DNA from: Terrabacter sp. MAHUQ-38
GTDB lineage: Bacteria; Actinomycetota; Actinomycetes; Actinomycetales; Dermatophilaceae
Length of the DNA: 64,000 nucleotides
Assembly (NCBI RefSeq): GCF_014518425.1
Contig: NZ_JACVCU010000003.1
Coordinates: 558,001 to 622,000 of the forward strand
Direction: 5' to 3'
The notes under the pieces are model-generated. The model worked only from the letters and a program-made list of their open reading frames with translations, was not told the DNA's origin and made no database searches. Position numbers and translations under genes: made by a program. Shown one piece after another: positions 18,586-27,400 of the stretch. Position 1 is the first letter of the stretch. Every line of letters begins with the position of its first letter.

Positions 18586-19020
18586 TCAGTCCTGGTACTC
18601 GTGATGACGCTCGGTGACGGCCGAGGTCAGCAGACCGAAGCCGTCCGGGACGTCCCCTGCATCGTGCCCGACCTCGACCACCCGGTTGTGGTCGTCGACG
18701 AAGACGACCTGGGGCTCGAAGGTGCGTGCCTCAGCATCGTCCATCGCGGCGTACGCGATGATGATGACCGTGTCACCGGGCGAGATGAGGCGGGCGGCCG
18801 CGCCGTTGATGCAGACGATCCCCGTGCCGCGCTCCCCCTCGATGGCGTAGGTCGTCAGCCGGTTGCCGTTGTCGACGTCGACGACGTCGACCTGCTGGCC
18901 GGGCCACAGGTCCGCGGCATCGAGCAGGTCACGGTCGATCGTCAGCGAGCCCACGTAGTGCAGGTCGGCCTGCGTCACGGTGGCGCGGTGGATCTTGGAG
19001 TGGAGCATGAAACGCTGCAC
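18586..19020 (-). CDS. panD: Aspartate 1-decarboxylase
   Basis: A pyruvoyl enzyme that makes beta-alanine from aspartate for pantothenate. The self-cleavage site Gly-Ser lies in [10 protein letters not shown] (residues about 24-31), and the conserved N-terminus [17 protein letters not shown] is intact. Later [20 protein letters not shown] matches. The GTG at 19020 is preferred: GAGGAAG lies upstream, and the resulting VQRFMLHSK aligns with the usual family start. ATG at 19008 is an alternative. The 144 residues slightly exceed the typical 126-140 because of an acidic/His tail. It competes with nadB for aspartate within the same operon. Confidence 0.96.
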   Translation of the reverse strand: MQRFMLHSKIHRATVTQADLHYVGSLTIDRDLLDAADLWPGQQVDVVDVDNGNRLTTYAIEGERGTGIVCINGAAARLISPGDTVIIIAYAAMDDAEARTFEPQVVFVDDHNRVVEVGHDAGDVPDGFGLLTSAVTERHHEYQD

Positions 19021-19090
19021 GATCAGGTCTTCCTCGGGAGGTCGGTTCGTGTGGTGGAGGTCGGTGAAGGTCCTTGTGCGAGAAGAGGTC

Positions 19091-20002
19091 TCACGGGTGG
19101 GAGAAGATCTCGAGGGCGCCGCCGCCCGGCCCGACGAGCACCGGCAGGTTGTCGATGAGGCGAGTCGTGCCCACGCGTCCGGCCACAGCGAGCAGCGCCC
19201 CGCCCCGGTACCACTCCGGCACGTCCTCGAGCGTGTCCGGGTGGACGAGGACGAGGTAGTCGATGAGGGCGAGGGGCTCGCGCACGAGGACGGCGCGGGC
19301 GGCGCGGCGCACCGCCGAGGGGCCCTCGCTCGCTGCCGCCGCGCCGGCACGCAGCGCGGCCGACAGGCAGAGCGCGGTCTCGCGGTCGGACGGCGTGAGG
19401 TAGGTGTTGCGGCTCGACATCGCGAGTCCGTCGGGCTCGCGCACCGTCGGCACCGACACGACCCGCACCGGGAAGTCGAGGTCGCGGCACATGCGGCGGA
19501 TGAGGAGCAGCTGCTGGGCGTCCTTCTGCCCGAAGTAGGCCGCGCTGCACCGCGACAGGAGCATGAGCTTGGCGACGACCGTGAGCATCCCGTCGAAGTG
19601 GCCGGGGCGGGCCTGCCCCTCGAGGACGTCGCCGAGCGGCCCGGCGGAGATGCGAACGCCCGGGTCGCCTTCGGGGTAGACGACGTCGGGCGTGGGCGCG
19701 AAGACGAGGTCGACACCCGCAGCCGTGCAGATCTCGAGGTCGGCGTCGAACGTGCGCGGGTAGCGCGAGAGGTCTTCCTTGGGCCCGAACTGGAGCGGGT
19801 TGAGGAAGATCGTGACGACGACGTGCTGGTGGGTCTTGCGGGCCTGGTGGATGAGCGTCGCATGCCCCTCGTGGAGGGCACCCATCGTCATGACGACCGC
19901 GACGTCCTCGTCCTGCAGCGCGGCCCGGGCCTCGCGCAGCTCCTCGCGCGTGCGAGCCACCACGGGTCTCGCGGTCGCGGTGCCGCTGGGATGGTCGGTC
20001 AC
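19091..20002 (-). CDS. panC: Pantothenate synthetase (pantoate--beta-alanine ligase)
   Basis: It condenses pantoate with beta-alanine using ATP. The 303-residue sequence contains [15 protein letters not shown] (HxGH nucleotide motif), [39 protein letters not shown], and the second nucleotide motif [13 protein letters not shown] (KMSKS-equivalent). The GTG at 20002 overlaps the stop of the upstream DUF2520 gene. It is followed after 70 bp by panD. Confidence 0.97.
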   Translation of the reverse strand: MTDHPSGTATARPVVARTREELREARAALQDEDVAVVMTMGALHEGHATLIHQARKTHQHVVVTIFLNPLQFGPKEDLSRYPRTFDADLEICTAAGVDLVFAPTPDVVYPEGDPGVRISAGPLGDVLEGQARPGHFDGMLTVVAKLMLLSRCSAAYFGQKDAQQLLLIRRMCRDLDFPVRVVSVPTVREPDGLAMSSRNTYLTPSDRETALCLSAALRAGAAAASEGPSAVRRAARAVLVREPLALIDYLVLVHPDTLEDVPEWYRGGALLAVAGRVGTTRLIDNLPVLVGPGGGALEIFSHP

Positions 20003-20907
20003 GTTTCGTCCTCCTCGTGCGCGAGCAGCTCGAGCAGCGGGTCTGCGACCGAGGCGCGGAGGCGTCCGCTCAGCAGGGCCCGCTGTGCCGTCGCGCGAGC
20101 CAGCGCGAGGTAGGTCGGGAGGATGTCCGGGGCGACCTTGCGCAGCATCGCGACGTGCCCGGCCACGGTACCGGCATCGCCGCGCGCCACCGGCCCGGTG
20201 AGGGCTGCGTCACCCCGCTGCAGGGTGTTCGCGACCGCGGCCGACAGGAGCGGCTCGAGCACTCGCGCCGGGTCCTCGACGCCGGCCTCGCCGAGCAGCT
20301 GCATCGACTGGGCGACGAGCGTGACGAGGTGGTTCGACCCGTGCGCGAGGGCCGCGTGGTAGGCGACGCGGTCCTCCTCGGCGATCCACACGGGGTCGCC
20401 GCCCATCTCGATGACGAGCGCCTCCCCGACCGGGCGGGCGAGGTCGGAGGTGGTGACCCCGAAGCAGCAGTCGGCGAGCCGCTCGAGGTCGAGCGCCGTG
20501 CCCGTGAACGTCATGGCAGGGTGCACCGCGAGCGGCACGATGTCGCTGTCGGCGGCCGCCTCGAAGACCGAGATGCCGTGGGCCCCGGACGTGTGCAGGA
20601 CGAGCTGGCCCGGCGTGAACGTGCGGGTGGCGCTCAGCCCCGCCACGAGGTCCTGGAGGGCGTCGTCGGGCACGGCGAGCACGACGAGGTGGGCACCCGC
20701 GACGACCTCGGGCACCGGCTTGACGGGCACTCCGGGCAGCAGGGTCGCGGCGCGTTCGAGGCTCGCCTCGCTCACGGCGGAGACGCCACTGACGGCGTGG
20801 CCGGCGCGGATGAGGGCGGCCCCGAGGACGGCTCCGACGCGTCCGGCGCCCACGACGCCCACGTCGAAGCGCGCGGGACGCTCGTGCGGGGTGCTCACCC
20901 ACGGCAC
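19999..20907 (-). CDS. Rossmann-like and DUF2520 domain protein
   Basis: A 302-residue predicted NAD(P)-binding protein. The N-terminal Rossmann motif DVGVVGAGRVGAVLGAALIR lies at about 15-34. Next come LVVLAVPDDAL, LHTSGAHG and PLAVHPAMTFTG, which are hallmarks of the DUF2520 group. The C-terminal half is helical, as in 6-phosphogluconate-dehydrogenase-like proteins. It heads the pantothenate/NAD operon and overlaps panC. Its fold and position make it a candidate ketopantoate reductase substitute, but that is inference. Starts at 20907 or 20898 (both GTG) are possible. Confidence 0.88.
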   Translation of the reverse strand: MPWVSTPHERPARFDVGVVGAGRVGAVLGAALIRAGHAVSGVSAVSEASLERAATLLPGVPVKPVPEVVAGAHLVVLAVPDDALQDLVAGLSATRTFTPGQLVLHTSGAHGISVFEAAADSDIVPLAVHPAMTFTGTALDLERLADCCFGVTTSDLARPVGEALVIEMGGDPVWIAEEDRVAYHAALAHGSNHLVTLVAQSMQLLGEAGVEDPARVLEPLLSAAVANTLQRGDAALTGPVARGDAGTVAGHVAMLRKVAPDILPTYLALARATAQRALLSGRLRASVADPLLELLAHEEDET

Positions 20908-20924
20908 GCTATCGCCTACAGTCC

Positions 20925-21989
20925 GTGGGCGTGGATCCCGTTCCCTGGCGTGACGCGTGGCACGAGGCGCTGTATGCCGTCGACCGCGGCTTCTACGTGG
21001 TGCGCGGTGGCCCGGCGGCGCACTTCACGACGGCCGCCCACGGCCCCACCGGGGCGGCGCTCGCCCGGGCGCTGCTCGCGTTGCCCGACCACCCGGTCCG
21101 GGTCGTCGTGGACCTCGGCGCCGGCCGCGGCGAGCTCGCCACCCATCTCGTGGCCGCCCTCGAGTGGTCAGTTCCGCACGCGCCTGACCGTACGGAACCG
21201 ACCACTCGACCGGCAGGTGACCTCGAGTGGTCACTTCCGCACGCGCCCGGCCGTACGGAACCGACCACTCGAGTGGTGGCGGTCGACGTCGTCGACCGGC
21301 CGGAGGGGCTCGACGACCGTGTCGAGTGGCTCCGCTCCCCCGGTGGCGCCGCCCTGCCGGACGCGTTGCACCACCTGGACGACGCCCTCGTGATCGCCCA
21401 CGAGTGGCTCGACGTCGTGCCGTGCACCGTCGCGGAGGTGGGCCCCGACGGAGTCCTGCGTGAGGTCCTCGTCGACGCGTCGACCGGCGAGGAGCTGCTC
21501 GGGCCACGCCTGTCCGGCGCGGACCTGCGCTGGGTCGAGCAGCACTGGCCCACGAGCCAGCCGGGCGACCGCGTCGAGGTCGGGCTGGACCGCGACCGCG
21601 CCTGGGCCGACCTCGTCGCTCGCGTCGGTTCGGGCACGCTCGTCGCCGTGGACTACGGCCACACGGCACCGGGCCGGCCGACCCGGGGGACGCTCACGGC
21701 ATACGCCGGCGGTGGGCTCACCGTGCCCGTGCCCGACGGATCGTGTGACATCACCGCGCACGTCGCGATGGACACGCTCGACGCGGACGTGGTGCAGACC
21801 CAGCGCGATGCCCTCAGGGCGCTCGGCCTGAGCGGCGCCACGCCCTCGCACGAGCTCGCGACGTCCCAGCCGCTCGCCTACGTCGCGGGTCTCGAGCGCG
21901 CGAGCGCCGAGGCGCGGCTCCTCGACCCGGACGGATTCGGGGGCTTCTGGTGGGCTGTGAAGAGCATTCAGCGAGCAGTCGTACCCTGA
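20925..21989 (+). CDS. MidA/NDUFAF7-like SAM-dependent methyltransferase
   Basis: A 354-residue class I methyltransferase. Motif I is VVVDLGAGRGELATHL (about 61-76) and the acidic strand is VVAVDVVDRP. The late motifs ALVIAHEWLDVVPC and LVAVDYGH mirror the MidA/NDUFAF7 family (E/D-x-LD-x-x-P and DYG). In animals NDUFAF7 methylates the NuoD homologue NDUFS2; a nuoD gene lies 1.1 kb downstream. Between motif I and the next strand an in-frame insertion of two 21-residue repeats (EWSVPHAPDRTEPTTR type) comes from a palindromic repeat element. The start is GTG at 20925 or 20931. Confidence 0.85.
   Translation: MGVDPVPWRDAWHEALYAVDRGFYVVRGGPAAHFTTAAHGPTGAALARALLALPDHPVRVVVDLGAGRGELATHLVAALEWSVPHAPDRTEPTTRPAGDLEWSLPHAPGRTEPTTRVVAVDVVDRPEGLDDRVEWLRSPGGAALPDALHHLDDALVIAHEWLDVVPCTVAEVGPDGVLREVLVDASTGEELLGPRLSGADLRWVEQHWPTSQPGDRVEVGLDRDRAWADLVARVGSGTLVAVDYGHTAPGRPTRGTLTAYAGGGLTVPVPDGSCDITAHVAMDTLDADVVQTQRDALRALGLSGATPSHELATSQPLAYVAGLERASAEARLLDPDGFGGFWWAVKSIQRAVVP
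21161..21271. repeat. Two tandem REP-like palindromic units inside the midA-like gene
   Basis: Two units (21161-21208 and 21224-21271) repeat with a 63-bp period, exactly 21 codons. Each unit is a hairpin: arms CGAGTGGTCAGTTCCG / CGGAACCGACCACTCG in unit 1 (one mismatch) and the same with one further difference in unit 2, around 16-nt loops. The insertion keeps the reading frame. No intact third copy was seen in the window. Confidence 0.85.
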
Positions 21990-21994
21990 CCGTC

Positions 21995-22558
21995 ATGCGT
22001 CGTCTCGCCTCCACGCTGCTCGCCCTCGGACTCGCGACAGGACCCGCCGCCGGGCTCGTCATCGTCGACGGAGGCGTGGCGGCCGCCCACGACGTCCTCG
22101 AGCGGACGAGCCCTGCTGCCGGCACGACCGTCGACCGGATGCCGCAGACGGTGAAGCTCACGTTCTCCGAGGAGCCGCTCGACATCGGCACGCAGGTCGT
22201 CGTCAGCGGGCCGGGGGGACCTGTGTCGTCCGGCGCCCCGAAGATCGACGGTCGCGACGTGACGCAGGCCGTGTCACCGAGCTCGCCCGCCGGCGACTAC
22301 ACCGTGTCGTACCGCGTCACCTCCGACGACGGCCATCCGGTGACCGGCACGTTCGGCTTCCACGCCACCGTCGGCCTCGACGGCTCGACGGCGACCGCCG
22401 GGCCGAGCGTCCACGTCAGCCCGGACTCCGCCGGCGCGGACGAGGCCAAGGGCTCGCCGTTCGTGCCGATCCTGCTCACGATCATCGGCACGGTGGTGCT
22501 TCTCGCGATCGCCGGCTACCTCCTGCTCCGAGGCCGCGAGGCGGACCAGCGGGCCTGA
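21995..22558 (+). CDS. CopC-domain copper-binding protein, membrane-anchored
   Basis: A 187-residue exported protein. A signal peptide (about residues 1-30, ending GGVAAA) is followed directly by His-Asp, leaving the N-terminal histidine that binds Cu(II) in CopC proteins. The beta-barrel domain follows: LERTSPAAGTT, VKLTFSEEPLDIG, GDYTVSYRVTSDDGHPVTGT, then FGFH. A Ser/Ala linker leads to one C-terminal membrane span (about 160-180) and an Arg-rich tail. The ATG at 21995 follows TACCCT by 8 bases, so the message may be leaderless. No CopD gene is adjacent. Confidence 0.9.
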   Translation: MRRLASTLLALGLATGPAAGLVIVDGGVAAAHDVLERTSPAAGTTVDRMPQTVKLTFSEEPLDIGTQVVVSGPGGPVSSGAPKIDGRDVTQAVSPSSPAGDYTVSYRVTSDDGHPVTGTFGFHATVGLDGSTATAGPSVHVSPDSAGADEAKGSPFVPILLTIIGTVVLLAIAGYLLLRGREADQRA

Positions 22559-22597
22559 GCCTTCAGCCGCCGATGAGGCTTCAGCCGTGCACGAGCC

Positions 22598-22993
22598 TCA
22601 GTCAGGCTCGGGCAGCGGCTGGTTGAGGAACCAGCGGTGGCCGAACGGGTCATGGAACACCGCGAGGCGCCCGATCGGCGGGTTGTCCTCCGGTCCCCGG
22701 TCGAGGCTCGAGCCACCCTGCTGCACGCGGCGGCACACGGCGTCGACGTCGGACACGGTGAGGTGCAGCGTGACGGCGTTGCCGCGGGACGGGTCCGGCG
22801 GTGCGACACCGGCCGACTCGAACTCGTCGGACATCATCCAGCTGGCGCCGTCGACGGCGAGCTCGCAGTGCCCGACGCGGCCGTCGTCCATGACGATCGG
22901 CTCCACCGTCACCTCGGCTCCGAGGTGCCGGCGGTACCACTCGATCGCCGCTCGTGAGTCGGCCACGCAGATGTACGGGGTCAGCTCGCTCAT
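22598..22993 (-). CDS. VOC (glyoxalase/bleomycin-resistance) family protein
   Basis: A 131-residue vicinal-oxygen-chelate fold protein, starting [20 protein letters not shown] and containing [34 protein letters not shown] and a C-terminal [12 protein letters not shown]. It is closest in style to the PhnB-like group. GGAGGGA sits at ideal spacing before the ATG at 22993. Metal ligands (His/Glu) are present at family positions, but the substrate is unknown. It is convergent with copC. Confidence 0.9.
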   Translation of the reverse strand: MSELTPYICVADSRAAIEWYRRHLGAEVTVEPIVMDDGRVGHCELAVDGASWMMSDEFESAGVAPPDPSRGNAVTLHLTVSDVDAVCRRVQQGGSSLDRGPEDNPPIGRLAVFHDPFGHRWFLNQPLPEPD

Positions 22994-23104
22994 CGTCCCT
23001 CCTCCGTCGGACCGGGTGCTCGCCTGCCCACTCTGCCGCACGGACGACCCGGCCGCGCGCTGCCCGGATCGGACCGCCGGCCACCGACACGGCATACTCG
23101 GGGA

Positions 23105-24307
23105 ATGCCCGACCAGCTGACCGAGCCTCCCGCGGCAGCACGTCCCGAGCGCCAGCGTGCCCTGACCGTCGGCGTCGGTGCGGGCGGGCTCGCGACGGCC
23201 GACATGGTGCTGAACATCGGTCCGCAGCACCCAGCCACGCACGGCGTGCTGCGCTTGCGGATCGTCGTCGACGGCGAGCGGATCGTCAGCGCCGAGCCGA
23301 TCGTCGGCTACATGCACCGCGGCGCGGAGAAGCTCTTCGAGGTGCGCGACTACCGGCAGATCCTCGTGCTCGCCAACCGGCACGACTGGCTCAGCGCGTT
23401 CTCCAACGAGCTCGGAGTCGTCCTCGGCGTCGAGCAGATGCTCGGCATGGAGGTGCCGGAGCGTGCCGTCTGGGCGCGGACGGCGCTCGCCGAGCTGAAC
23501 CGGGTGCTCAACCACCTGATGTTCCTCGGGTCCTATCCCCTCGAGCTCGGCGCCATCACGCCCGTCTTCCATGCGTTCCGCGAGCGCGAGGAGCTCCAGG
23601 CCGTCATGGAGGAGGTGTCCGGCGGGCGCATGCACTACATGTTCAACCGGGTCGGCGGCCTCAAGGAGGACCTCCCGGCCGGCTGGATGGGACGCGTCGA
23701 CAAGGCCGTCGCCAACGTGCGCAAGCGTCTTCCCGACCTCGAGCGCCTCATCGTCGGCAACGAGATCCTCGAGGCGCGTACCCGCGGGGTGGGCGTGCTG
23801 CCGCGCGCCACCGTCGAGGCGTACGGCGTTTCGGGTCCCATCGCGCGCGCGAGCGGCCTCGACGTCGACCTGCGTCGTGACGCGCCCTACCTCGCCTACG
23901 GCGAGCTGTTCGGTGACAAGGGTCCCGGGCGCGTCGTGACCCGCACCGCCGGCGACTGCCTGTCGCGCCTCGAGGTGCTGCTGGAGCAGGTGCACGTCTC
24001 CCTCGACCTCGCGGAGGCGTGCCTCGACCGGCTCGTGCAGCTGCCGCAGGGGCCGATCAACGTCAGGCTCCCCAAGGTGCTCAAGGTGCCCGAGGGCGAG
24101 ATCTACAGCGCGACGGAGAACCCCCTGGGCTTCAACGGGTACTACCTCGTCTCGCGCGGCGAGAAGACCCCGTGGCGGCTCAAGCTGCGCTCGGCGTCGT
24201 TCAACAACATCTCGGTGCTCAGCGAGATGCTGCCCGGCCAGCTCATCGCCGACATGGTCGCGATCCTCGGCTCGATGTTCTTCGTGGTCGGGGACGTCGA
24301 CAAGTGA
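23105..24307 (+). CDS. nuoD: NADH-quinone oxidoreductase subunit D-like protein, stand-alone
   Basis: Homologue of the 49-kDa quinone-pocket subunit of complex I. The 400-residue sequence has [20 protein letters not shown], the loop [28 protein letters not shown], and the C-terminal [17 protein letters not shown]. No other nuo gene is near, so it is an orphan copy. A complete nuo operon is presumably elsewhere, or this copy serves a membrane hydrogenase-like complex. The start is ATG at 23105, seven bases after a CATACT-like -10. It overlaps the following lipoprotein gene by four bases. The arginine in MHRGAEK sits in the region that NDUFAF7 methylates in NDUFS2. Confidence 0.93.
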   Translation: MPDQLTEPPAAARPERQRALTVGVGAGGLATADMVLNIGPQHPATHGVLRLRIVVDGERIVSAEPIVGYMHRGAEKLFEVRDYRQILVLANRHDWLSAFSNELGVVLGVEQMLGMEVPERAVWARTALAELNRVLNHLMFLGSYPLELGAITPVFHAFREREELQAVMEEVSGGRMHYMFNRVGGLKEDLPAGWMGRVDKAVANVRKRLPDLERLIVGNEILEARTRGVGVLPRATVEAYGVSGPIARASGLDVDLRRDAPYLAYGELFGDKGPGRVVTRTAGDCLSRLEVLLEQVHVSLDLAEACLDRLVQLPQGPINVRLPKVLKVPEGEIYSATENPLGFNGYYLVSRGEKTPWRLKLRSASFNNISVLSEMLPGQLIADMVAILGSMFFVVGDVDK

Positions 24308-24543
24308 GCCGACGTATGCCGTCCGCTCACCTCTCGCGCGAGAGCGTCCTCCGCGCCGTGGCGGTCACCGTCATCACGGCGACGATCACGCTCGCTGCGG
24401 CGTGCTCCGACGAAGACACCGTCGACACGATCCCGCCGCCGTGGCCGACCCGCACGACGACGCCGGACGGCCCACCCCAGCCGCCCTCCGTGGAGACGAC
24501 GACCGCCCCGACGTCGACGATCTCCGTCGCCGCAACTACCTGA
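24304..24543 (+). CDS. Small putative lipoprotein
   Basis: A 79-residue protein (GTG at 24304, overlapping the nuoD stop; ATG at 24316 is an alternative). An Arg-containing N-terminus and a hydrophobic stretch ([16 protein letters not shown]) end at a lipobox-like LAAAC. Beyond the cysteine the sequence is Asp-rich, then a low-complexity Pro/Thr/Ser tail. It probably is a membrane-anchored surface peptide. No family is recognised. Coupling to nuoD suggests joint expression but not a shared function. Confidence 0.6.
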   Translation: MSRRMPSAHLSRESVLRAVAVTVITATITLAAACSDEDTVDTIPPPWPTRTTTPDGPPQPPSVETTTAPTSTISVAATT

Positions 24544-24549
24544 GCCGGT

Positions 24550-24969
24550 TCAGTACGACGGAACTCCGACGACCATGTCGTCCAGCTCGACCACGTGGGC
24601 CGTGAGGGCCTCCCCGCATGCGCCTCCGCCGATCCCGATCTCGATGGTCGCGCCGTCGACGCCGATGAGCCTGTCGGCGGCGTTTAGTCCGATGGGTGGT
24701 TCCGGTAGTCCCGGAAGCGGCTGGACCGGCGCCGGCGCGCGCCACTCCAGCACACCGTCCGCGGCGGCGATCACAGAGATCGGGTGCGAGAGCCTGTCGA
24801 TGGTGAGTCGCCAGACCGGCAGCGTCACGGCGCCGTCGTTGGTCTGTACGAGTGCCTCCGACTGCACCGCCTTCGTGACCACGAGCCGGGACTTCGCTGC
24901 CGGGACTTCGCCGCAGCTCCCGGCAGCATCCGAGTCGGCGCCCAGGGCGCGGTCGAGCGCCGCCTGCAC
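24550..24969 (-). CDS. Hypothetical protein, possibly 5'-truncated
   Basis: A 139-residue open frame from GTG 24969. The codons upstream remain open to a stop at about 25027 and read like protein (RWSPALDVIGVQAAL), but contain no start codon. This suggests that an original N-terminus, perhaps a signal peptide, has been lost. The body is rich in Ala/Val/Pro with two cysteines (GSCGEV, GGACGEA), as in small exported actinobacterial proteins. No family recognised. It is convergent with the lipoprotein gene. Confidence 0.45.
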   Translation of the reverse strand: MQAALDRALGADSDAAGSCGEVPAAKSRLVVTKAVQSEALVQTNDGAVTLPVWRLTIDRLSHPISVIAAADGVLEWRAPAPVQPLPGLPEPPIGLNAADRLIGVDGATIEIGIGGGACGEALTAHVVELDDMVVGVPSY

Positions 24970-25046
24970 GCCGATGACGTCGAGGGCCGGGCTCCATCGC
25001 TTCCGGTCATCCTGCCCGTCCCGGTGTCATCGCCGGCACCCCGGCC

Positions 25047-25079
25047 GCGATCTCGAGAGATCGCGCCCCTGTGGGGGCG
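25047..25079 (-). terminator. Tandem hairpins after the fol/DUF3180 operon
   Basis: Two perfect hairpins abut: GCGATCTC-GA-GAGATCGC (25047-25064) and CGCCCC-TGTG-GGGGCG (25064-25079, sharing one base). They lie just past the DUF3180 stop at 25086 and probably end the ftsH-to-DUF3180 transcript. Confidence 0.6.
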
Positions 25080-25085
25080 TGGCGT

Positions 25086-25568
25086 TCAGACCAGGTCGGC
25101 GTCCTTCTCGTCTCCGTCGTCGCGGGGGCGCAGTCGGCACCACGTCTGCACGAGCATGCCGGTGGCCGACAGCAGCAGGGCGACGACGGCGTGCAGCACG
25201 AACGGCCAGATGCGTGCCCGCTGCGAGTCGACGTCGGCGTCGGGCAGCAGGACGAGCACGTTCGCGACGTACCACCCGACGAGCACGGCACCGGTCAGCG
25301 CGCCGGCCTGCCCGAGCACGAGGGTTCGCGCGGCCCGTAGGGGCGTGATCCCGGGGTTGGGTGAGCCGTCGCGCACTTTGCGCACCTGTCGGCCGGCGAC
25401 GAGCAGCCCGCCGCCGAGGAAGAGCATCGCCGCCGCACCGATCCAGCCCGGCTCGGGCACGCCGCTGCCCCCAGACGCGAGCCAGCGCAGCGCGAGCCAC
25501 GCGAGCACGGTCATCGTCATTCCCGCGAGCACGAGGGCCGTGACGCGGATGCCGGCGTGTGGTCTCAC
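25086..25568 (-). CDS. DUF3180 family membrane protein
   Basis: A 160-residue protein with four predicted spans (VTALVLAGMTMTVLAWLALR, IGAAAMLFLGGGLLVAG, AGALTGAVLVGWYVANVLVL, FVLHAVVALLLSATGMLVQ). The NPGITPLRAARTLVLGQAGA loop is typical of DUF3180, a family that usually follows folK in actinobacteria. The GTG at 25568 overlaps the folBK stop (GTGA), which fixes the start. Function is unknown; genomic position suggests a link to folate biosynthesis or simply operon conservation. Confidence 0.88.
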   Translation of the reverse strand: MRPHAGIRVTALVLAGMTMTVLAWLALRWLASGGSGVPEPGWIGAAAMLFLGGGLLVAGRQVRKVRDGSPNPGITPLRAARTLVLGQAGALTGAVLVGWYVANVLVLLPDADVDSQRARIWPFVLHAVVALLLSATGMLVQTWCRLRPRDDGDEKDADLV

Positions 25569-26452
25569 GGGTGCTCCCATCGGGGACCGGGACGCACGCC
25601 CGATCGGTCGAGATCGGCCACAAGGTCGGCCACCGGTCGTATGCCGCCGTCCCCGGCTCCCACGCGCAGCGTGGCCCTCGGGTCGGCATCGGCCCACGGC
25701 ACGAGGACGAACGCCCGCTCGTGGGCGCGGGGGTGTGGGAGCGTCAGCTCGGGGTCGTCACTGACGACCTCGCGCGGACCGCCGGGAGTGCCGTACTGGA
25801 TGAGGTCGAGATCGAGCGTCCTTGCACCCCAATGGACTTCGCGGGTGCGGCCATGCTGGGACTCGATCCGGTGGAGGGCGTCGAGGAGCGCCTCCGGGTC
25901 CGTCGTCGCACGTCCGACGGCGACGGCATTGAGGTAAGGAGGCTGCTCGGGCCCGCCGACGGGGTCGGTCTCGACGATCGACGAGACGGACGCGACGGTC
26001 AGGCCGGGCAGGTCGCGCAGGGCCTGGACTGCAGCGGCGAGGGTCTGCCCGCGGTCGCCGAGGTTGGAGCCGAGCGCGACGACGACGTGGGCCGCGTTGG
26101 TGCGCTCGAGGCGTACCTGCACGTCGGTGAAGGAGTGTCCGACGGGCGCCTCGGGCTTGTGCACGACCACCTCGACCGACTCGACGAGGTCGTGGCGAAG
26201 GACGTCATCGGCGATGACCTCGGCGAGCCGTTCGATGAGGTCGAACGACGGGCCCGTGATGCGGGCGACGACGTCGTCGGCGACTGCGGCGTAGTTGACG
26301 GTGGCGGCGAGGTCGTCGGTGCGTCCGGCGCGCTCGAGGTCGCACAGCATGGTCAGGTCGACGACGAAGGTCTGCCCGTCGCGCTTCTCGAAGTCCAGCA
26401 CGCCGTGGGTGCCGCGGGCCGAGACGCCCTGCAGCACAATGCGGTCGGTCAT
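25565..26452 (-). CDS. folBK: Bifunctional dihydroneopterin aldolase / HPPK (FolB-FolK fusion)
   Basis: Two consecutive folate enzymes in one 295-residue chain. Residues 1 to about 118 are FolB: DRIVLQGVSARGTHGVLDFE, then VNYAAVADDVVARITGPSFD and LIERLAEVIADDVL. From about 125 FolK begins: VVALGSNLGDRGQTLAAAVQ, then VETDPVGGPEQPPYLNAV and the HPPK signature GARTLDLDLIQYG, ending LPHPRAHERAFVLVPW. The ATG at 26452 overlaps the folP stop (ATGA). A fused FolB-FolK protein occurs in some actinobacteria; separate genes are the more common form. Confidence 0.95.
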   Translation of the reverse strand: MTDRIVLQGVSARGTHGVLDFEKRDGQTFVVDLTMLCDLERAGRTDDLAATVNYAAVADDVVARITGPSFDLIERLAEVIADDVLRHDLVESVEVVVHKPEAPVGHSFTDVQVRLERTNAAHVVVALGSNLGDRGQTLAAAVQALRDLPGLTVASVSSIVETDPVGGPEQPPYLNAVAVGRATTDPEALLDALHRIESQHGRTREVHWGARTLDLDLIQYGTPGGPREVVSDDPELTLPHPRAHERAFVLVPWADADPRATLRVGAGDGGIRPVADLVADLDRSGVRPGPRWEHP

Positions 26453-27354
26453 CGGGCGAGGTCCTCCGGTTCGTCGGCGGGGGCGTGGTCGAGGGCAGCC
26501 TGCACGACCGCGAGGACCCGTACCGTCGAGGCTACGTCGTGCACGCGCACGCACCACAGGCCCGCCATCGCCGCCATCACTGACGTCGCCGCGGTCTCCA
26601 CGTCACGCTCAGCCGCCGGGCGTGGTGCGGCACCCTCCTCGCGACCCAACCGGCCGAGGAAGGTCTTGCGGGAGGCGCCCAGCAGGATCGGGTGGCCCAG
26701 GTCGTGCAGCACCGGTAGGGCCGCCATGAGGGCCCAGTTGTGGTCGGCGTTCTTCGCGAAACCGAGGCCCGGATCGAGGACGAGGAGGTCCTCGTCGATC
26801 CCGGCACGGACGAGATCGTCACGACGCGACCCGAGCTCACGGCACACGTCCTCCACGACGTCGTCGTAGGACGCGCGCGACTGCATGTCGGTGCTGTGCC
26901 CGCGCCAGTGCATGGCGATGTAGGGCAGGCGGTTGGCCGCGACCCACGGCACCATGTCGGGGTCGGCGAGGCCCCCGGAGACGTCGTTGACCATCGCGGC
27001 CCCGGCGTCGACGGCCGCGCGCGCGACCTCGACCCGCATCGTGTCGATGGACACGACCGCCCCGTCGCCGACGAGTGCCGTGACGACCGGGACGACGCGG
27101 CGCAGCTCCTCGTCGACCGACGGCCGCTCGGCGCCCGGTCTGGTCGACTCGCCGCCGACGTCGACGATGTCGGCGCCGGCCGCGAGCACCTCACGGCCGT
27201 GGGCGATCGCAGCGTCCTGCTCGAACCACTCACCGCCGTCGGAGAACGAGTCGGGCGTGACGTTGACGACGCCCATGACGAGCGTTCGGTCGCGCACCCG
27301 CAGAAGGGTCGACGCGTCGAGTGCGGTGCGGTCTCGTGGAGCGGGCGCGGTCAT
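26449..27354 (-). CDS. folP: Dihydropteroate synthase
   Basis: It joins p-aminobenzoate to the pterin pyrophosphate and is the target of sulfonamides. The TIM-barrel protein (301 residues) shows VMGVVNVTPDSFSDGG, DVGGESTRPGAE, VSIDTMRVEVARAA, VNDVSGGLADPD, LDPGLGFAKNADHN and LLGASRKTFLGRL, all the pterin- and phosphate-binding loops. The ATG at 27354 is chosen; an in-frame ATG at 27363 is also possible. The gene lies between folE (46-bp gap) and folBK (overlap). Confidence 0.97.
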   Translation of the reverse strand: MTAPAPRDRTALDASTLLRVRDRTLVMGVVNVTPDSFSDGGEWFEQDAAIAHGREVLAAGADIVDVGGESTRPGAERPSVDEELRRVVPVVTALVGDGAVVSIDTMRVEVARAAVDAGAAMVNDVSGGLADPDMVPWVAANRLPYIAMHWRGHSTDMQSRASYDDVVEDVCRELGSRRDDLVRAGIDEDLLVLDPGLGFAKNADHNWALMAALPVLHDLGHPILLGASRKTFLGRLGREEGAAPRPAAERDVETAATSVMAAMAGLWCVRVHDVASTVRVLAVVQAALDHAPADEPEDLAR

Positions 27355-27400
27355 GGGCGCCATTGTGTCGCGGGTCGGGTCGCGGTCGGCTCGCCCGAGG

